A program made the translations under genes and the position numbers. This document shows, in pieces, positions 57,757-60,804 of a stretch of DNA of 60,804 nt; the first letter of the stretch is position 1; every line of letters begins with the position of its first letter. Below the pieces are notes generated by a model that saw only the letters and a program-made list of their open reading frames with translations, searched no databases and was not told the DNA's origin. The DNA is taken from the NCBI RefSeq assembly GCF_018130385.1, contig NZ_JAFCLU010000036.1, positions 1-60,804 of the forward strand. Direction: 5' to 3'. This DNA comes from Bradyrhizobium sp. AUGA SZCCT0283 (GTDB lineage Bacteria; Pseudomonadota; Alphaproteobacteria; Rhizobiales; Xanthobacteraceae).

Positions 57757-59073
57757 ATGTCTGACAAGATTTTCATCAATTACCGCCGTGAAGACTCGAT
57801 CGGCACCGCCGGTCGGCTGCGCGATCGGCTGGCGGAGGCGTTCGGGGAAGAAAACCTCTTCATGGATGTCGACAACATTCCGGCCGGGGTCGACTTCGCG
57901 GCGGATCTGAACAGCCAAGTGGCTGCGTGCCGTGTCTTTCTCGCCGTCATCGGTCCCAACTGGCTGGATGCGAAAGACGAGAGCGGTGTGCGCCGGCTCG
58001 ACAATCCGGACGATTTTGTGACGATCGAAATCGCGGCGGCGCTTGCCCGCGACATCCGTGTCATCCCGGTCTTGGTCGATAACGCTCGGATGCCGAGAGC
58101 AGACAAGCTACCTGAGGCTATAAGGCCACTTGTGCGACGCAACGCCGTCGAGCTGCGCAACACACAATTCCGCCGGGATGCCGAGACGTTGGTGGCAAGA
58201 ATGCGCGAGGCACTGGTCCCAAGAGGGCGAGAGGCGCTCGGGGAGAAGGCGGCCAAACCGGGTCGTTGGCGCGTAGGTGCGATAGCCGGCGTCGCGGCAG
58301 TGGCGGCGCTGCTCCTTATCGGGTGGGGCGGCTATGCATTCATTCAGAAAATCGTGACGACGGTAGAGCGAACCGTGCAGCAACAGCGGGAGGCCGAGCT
58401 TAAGGCCGAGCAGGACCGGCGGGCGAGAGCGGTGGTCGAGGAAGAAAAACGCAAAGCGCAAGCAGAAGTGCAGCAACTCGCCACTCGAAAGGCAGAGGAG
58501 GAGCGTACGGCCAAAGCTGCGGCCGAGGCAGAGGCAAAGCGCAAAGCGGACGAAGCCGAGGAGCAGCGGCTAGCAGTTCTTAAGGCGGAGCAGGATCGTC
58601 AAGCGAGAGCGGCACAAGATGCGGAAGCAAAGCGCAAGGCGGAAGCCGAGCGCATTGATGCTGCCAAGGCGCAACAAGAAATGCAAGCAAGAGCCGCAGC
58701 CGAGGCGGAAGCAAGGTTCGCGCAACAGCGGCCCATATCTCTCGGATGCCAAGCGGCCCATGCCGCAGTCGATCGTCTGCGTTATGAAATGGCACCAGGA
58801 ACGTCTGACGGGGTGAAAGCCATTCAGGTTAGAGCCTATGGCATCCAAGTAGTTATTCAGGATGTTAGCGTGCGTCACGTCGACGACGCTCAATTCGTCT
58901 CGCATCTAATCGCTCTACAGAATCTCTTAATAGCAAGTAACGCCGCGACCGCGCCTATCAGGCTTGAGAATGATTCGAAACCGCTAGCTCTGGTTTTGGT
59001 GACCTACGGTTCTGGCGAGCGACCTTTTGGCAGTTCCGTCCCACCATCATTGTGCATCGAAGGATTGAGATAA
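57757..59073 (+). CDS. TIR domain - transmembrane - coiled-coil protein
   Basis: 438 residues. TIR domain at 1-145 (KIFINYRREDSIGTAGRL, LFMDVDNIPAGVDF, CRVFLAVIGPNWLD, with the candidate catalytic Glu in FVTIEIAAAL), one membrane helix (VGAIAGVAAVAALLLIGWGG), an Ala/Glu/Lys-rich coiled coil (about 210-325) and a C-terminal domain with two Cys. TIR proteins can cleave NAD+ in defence or scaffold signalling. GGGGGAG precedes ATG 57757. The IS element begins 35 bp after the stop. Confidence 0.82.
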   Translation: MSDKIFINYRREDSIGTAGRLRDRLAEAFGEENLFMDVDNIPAGVDFAADLNSQVAACRVFLAVIGPNWLDAKDESGVRRLDNPDDFVTIEIAAALARDIRVIPVLVDNARMPRADKLPEAIRPLVRRNAVELRNTQFRRDAETLVARMREALVPRGREALGEKAAKPGRWRVGAIAGVAAVAALLLIGWGGYAFIQKIVTTVERTVQQQREAELKAEQDRRARAVVEEEKRKAQAEVQQLATRKAEEERTAKAAAEAEAKRKADEAEEQRLAVLKAEQDRQARAAQDAEAKRKAEAERIDAAKAQQEMQARAAAEAEARFAQQRPISLGCQAAHAAVDRLRYEMAPGTSDGVKAIQVRAYGIQVVIQDVSVRHVDDAQFVSHLIALQNLLIASNAATAPIRLENDSKPLALVLVTYGSGERPFGSSVPPSLCIEGLR

Positions 59074-59107
59074 CTTGGAAGGGCCGTCGCAAAAGTTCGC
59101 TTTGGGT

Positions 59108-60804
59108 CCAGGCTGTGTGAAAACCCCGTCGATGCTATGATTCTCTTGCTGAATCGGCGGGGGAAGTGATGCGGGGTTTCGTTCAAGGGGCAGATCGCCA
59201 GCAGACGACGCTGTTGCCGGAATGCCTCGATGATTGGGTCGACGAGAGCAATTCTATTCGCGCGGTCGATATGTTCGTGGATGCGTTGGAACTGCGCGAC
59301 CTCGGGTTCGATGGCGTTGATCCTGCGGCGACCGGCCGGCCGGCGTACCATCCTTCGCCGATGCTCAAGCTCTACATTTACGGCTATCTCAACCGGATCC
59401 AATCGAGCCGGCGGCTGGAGCGCGAGGCTGGCCGCAATCTCGAGGTGATGTGGCTGACCGGACGGCTCGTGCCGGATCACAAAACCATCGCCGACTTCCG
59501 CAAGGACAATGGCCCGGCGATCAAGAAGGTTTGCGCGCAATTCGTCGAGTTGTGCCGCAAGATGGGCCTACTGACGAAGGCCAGCGTTGCCATCGACGGC
59601 AGCAAGTTCAAGGCCGTGAACAGTCGCGACAACAACTTCACGCAAGGCAAGATCCAGCGCCGCCAGAAGCAGATCGAAGAGAGCGTGGCGCGCTACATGA
59701 GCCAACTGGACACCACCGACCGCCAGACTGCCGCAGGAGAAGAGCCGTCGGAAACGGTGCAGCTGACCAAGACGCGGCTTAAGGAAAAGCTGGCGAAGCT
59801 CGAGGAAGAAGTGAAACGACTGGCCGCGATTGAAAAGGCATTGCTCGCCTCGCCCGACAAGCAGATATCGCTGACCGATCCCGATTGCCGCTCGATGGCA
59901 ACGAGCGGGCGCGGCTCCGGCATGGTCGCCTACAACGTACAAAGTGCGGTCGACACCACGAACCATCTGATTGTCGCGCACGAGGTCACCAACGTCGGCA
60001 CCGATAGATCGCAACTGGCGACGATGGCGCAGGCGGCGAAAGCCGCGCTGCGCAGCGATAACTTGGACGTCGTTGCGGATCGGGGCTACTTTAAAGGTGA
60101 GGAAATCCTGGCATGCGAACAGGCCGGGGTCGCGGTGACGCTACCCAAGCCGCAAACTTCGGGAGCCAAGTCGGCAGGCCGCTTTGGGAAACCTGATTTT
60201 GTCTATTTGGCCAAGGACGACGTCTATCGCTGCCCGGCCGGCGAGAAGCTGGCGCACCACTTCACCGCTGATGAAGATGGCCAGAAAATGCGGATTTACT
60301 TGACGAAGGCGTGCCGCACATGCCCGTTCAAGCATCAGTGCACAACGTCGAACGAGCGCCGCATCAAACGCTGGGAACACGAACACGTCGTTGATGCCGC
60401 GCAGATGCGGCTCGATCAGAACCCGCAAGCCATGCGTGTGCGCCGCGAAACCGCCGAGCATCCGTTCGCCACACTGAAGATGCGGATGGGCGCAACACAC
60501 TTTCTAATGAAGCGGTTGCCCAATGTCGCGACCGAAATGGCGCTGAACGTACTCGCCTACAACCTCACGCGCGTAATGAACATCGTCGGCATCAAGCCGC
60601 TCCTGGTAGCAATCCGGGCGTGAAGAGCTCTTGCTGTTATACGCATCGTGTGACCGTTCAGGTCGCTCAGCGTAGCCCGAGGTTGCGCCCGGGTTGACTC
60701 CAGACTCGATACAGCAAAAATACGCTCAGACCGTCGTGTCGACGCGGATCGTCCCTGGTTGCGTGCAGTTTTTGGGGGTGGAAAAACGTATTCACACAGC
60801 CTGG
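59108..60804. mobile_element. Complete IS1182-like insertion sequence
   Basis: 1697 bp bounded by 17-bp inverted repeats, CCAGGCTGTGTGAAAAC on the left and the complement of GTATTCACACAGCCTGG on the right, with one mismatch. The right repeat is the last 17 bases of the window, so the target duplication cannot be read. It carries one transposase gene. The left flank (TTCGCTTTGGGTC) looks like the beginning of the dispersed repeat. Confidence 0.88.
59169..60623 (+). CDS. IS1182-family DDE transposase
   Basis: 484 residues. N-terminal DUF772-type domain (HPSPMLKLYIYGYLNRIQSS), a DDE nuclease with Asp in SVAIDGSKFKAVN, Asp in VVADRGYFKGEE and Glu in ETAEHPFATLKMRMG, and a Cys cluster (CRTCPFKHQC). 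Intact, single frame, so potentially active. ATG 59169 follows GGGGGAAG. Confidence 0.92.
   Translation: MRGFVQGADRQQTTLLPECLDDWVDESNSIRAVDMFVDALELRDLGFDGVDPAATGRPAYHPSPMLKLYIYGYLNRIQSSRRLEREAGRNLEVMWLTGRLVPDHKTIADFRKDNGPAIKKVCAQFVELCRKMGLLTKASVAIDGSKFKAVNSRDNNFTQGKIQRRQKQIEESVARYMSQLDTTDRQTAAGEEPSETVQLTKTRLKEKLAKLEEEVKRLAAIEKALLASPDKQISLTDPDCRSMATSGRGSGMVAYNVQSAVDTTNHLIVAHEVTNVGTDRSQLATMAQAAKAALRSDNLDVVADRGYFKGEEILACEQAGVAVTLPKPQTSGAKSAGRFGKPDFVYLAKDDVYRCPAGEKLAHHFTADEDGQKMRIYLTKACRTCPFKHQCTTSNERRIKRWEHEHVVDAAQMRLDQNPQAMRVRRETAEHPFATLKMRMGATHFLMKRLPNVATEMALNVLAYNLTRVMNIVGIKPLLVAIRA

Overview
The window looks like a chromosome segment of a Bradyrhizobium-type alphaproteobacterium (Nitrobacteraceae). 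The evidence is high GC, many small secreted or hypothetical proteins typical of that group, a VirA/VirG-like two-component pair, isoquinoline-oxidoreductase genes and DUF2934. No rRNA, tRNA or CRISPR array was seen.

Layout. 0.3-4.6 kb: a VirA-like hybrid sensor kinase and a diheme cytochrome c peroxidase (MauG/CcpA family), divergent from an OmpR-type response regulator. 4.7-11.1 kb: a type I secretion operon (RTX repeat protein, ABC exporter, HlyD adaptor). 11.1-23.7 kb: an eroded accessory stretch. It holds a membrane/[2Fe-2S]/cyclase fusion with a mutated metal site, a frameshifted S1/P1 nuclease, an intact isoquinoline-oxidoreductase-like operon with a diheme cytochrome, small secreted proteins, and fragments of an IorB paralogue, a P450, a DUF2189 protein and an integrase tail.

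23.7-45.5 kb is the core of the window: a contiguous nitrite-to-nitrous-oxide respiration island. One minus-strand operon encodes cytochrome cd1 nitrite reductase and heme d1 synthesis (nirS-E-C-F-DL-G-H-J-N plus a CbiX-like chelatase). Divergent from it are nirI (NosR-like flavo/iron-sulfur membrane protein) and nirX (ApbE). A second minus-strand operon encodes a heme-copper enzyme with a CuA subunit. In its catalytic subunit the active-site tyrosine of the oxygen reductases is replaced by glutamine, which points to an eNOR-type nitric oxide reductase. That operon also carries a 53-residue membrane peptide, a heme O synthase, a SCO copper chaperone, an unusual cytochrome b-ferredoxin-MvhD/FlpD-like fusion, an uncharacterised 167-residue protein, a hemerythrin and a cytochrome c. 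A DNR-type Crp/Fnr regulator and a DUF1858-type protein sit at the upstream end. DNR/NNR-like palindromes (TTGAC-N4-GTCAA type) lie in front of nirS/nirI, the eNOR operon and the regulator, so the island probably responds as one NO- or anoxia-controlled regulon. No cNOR, qNOR or NosZ is present; the predicted product is N2O.

45.5-60.8 kb: a pile of truncated gene tails (hemA, zinc alcohol dehydrogenase, Mth938-like), a Tat-exported amidase, housekeeping-like accessory genes (NAD-binding epimerase, glyoxalase-fold protein, TAXI receptor), several small conserved proteins, a class III cyclase with TPRs, a TIR-transmembrane-coiled-coil protein, and a complete IS1182-like element whose right inverted repeat ends exactly at the last base. 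A dispersed palindromic repeat recurs between genes, and the IS appears to have landed in one copy.
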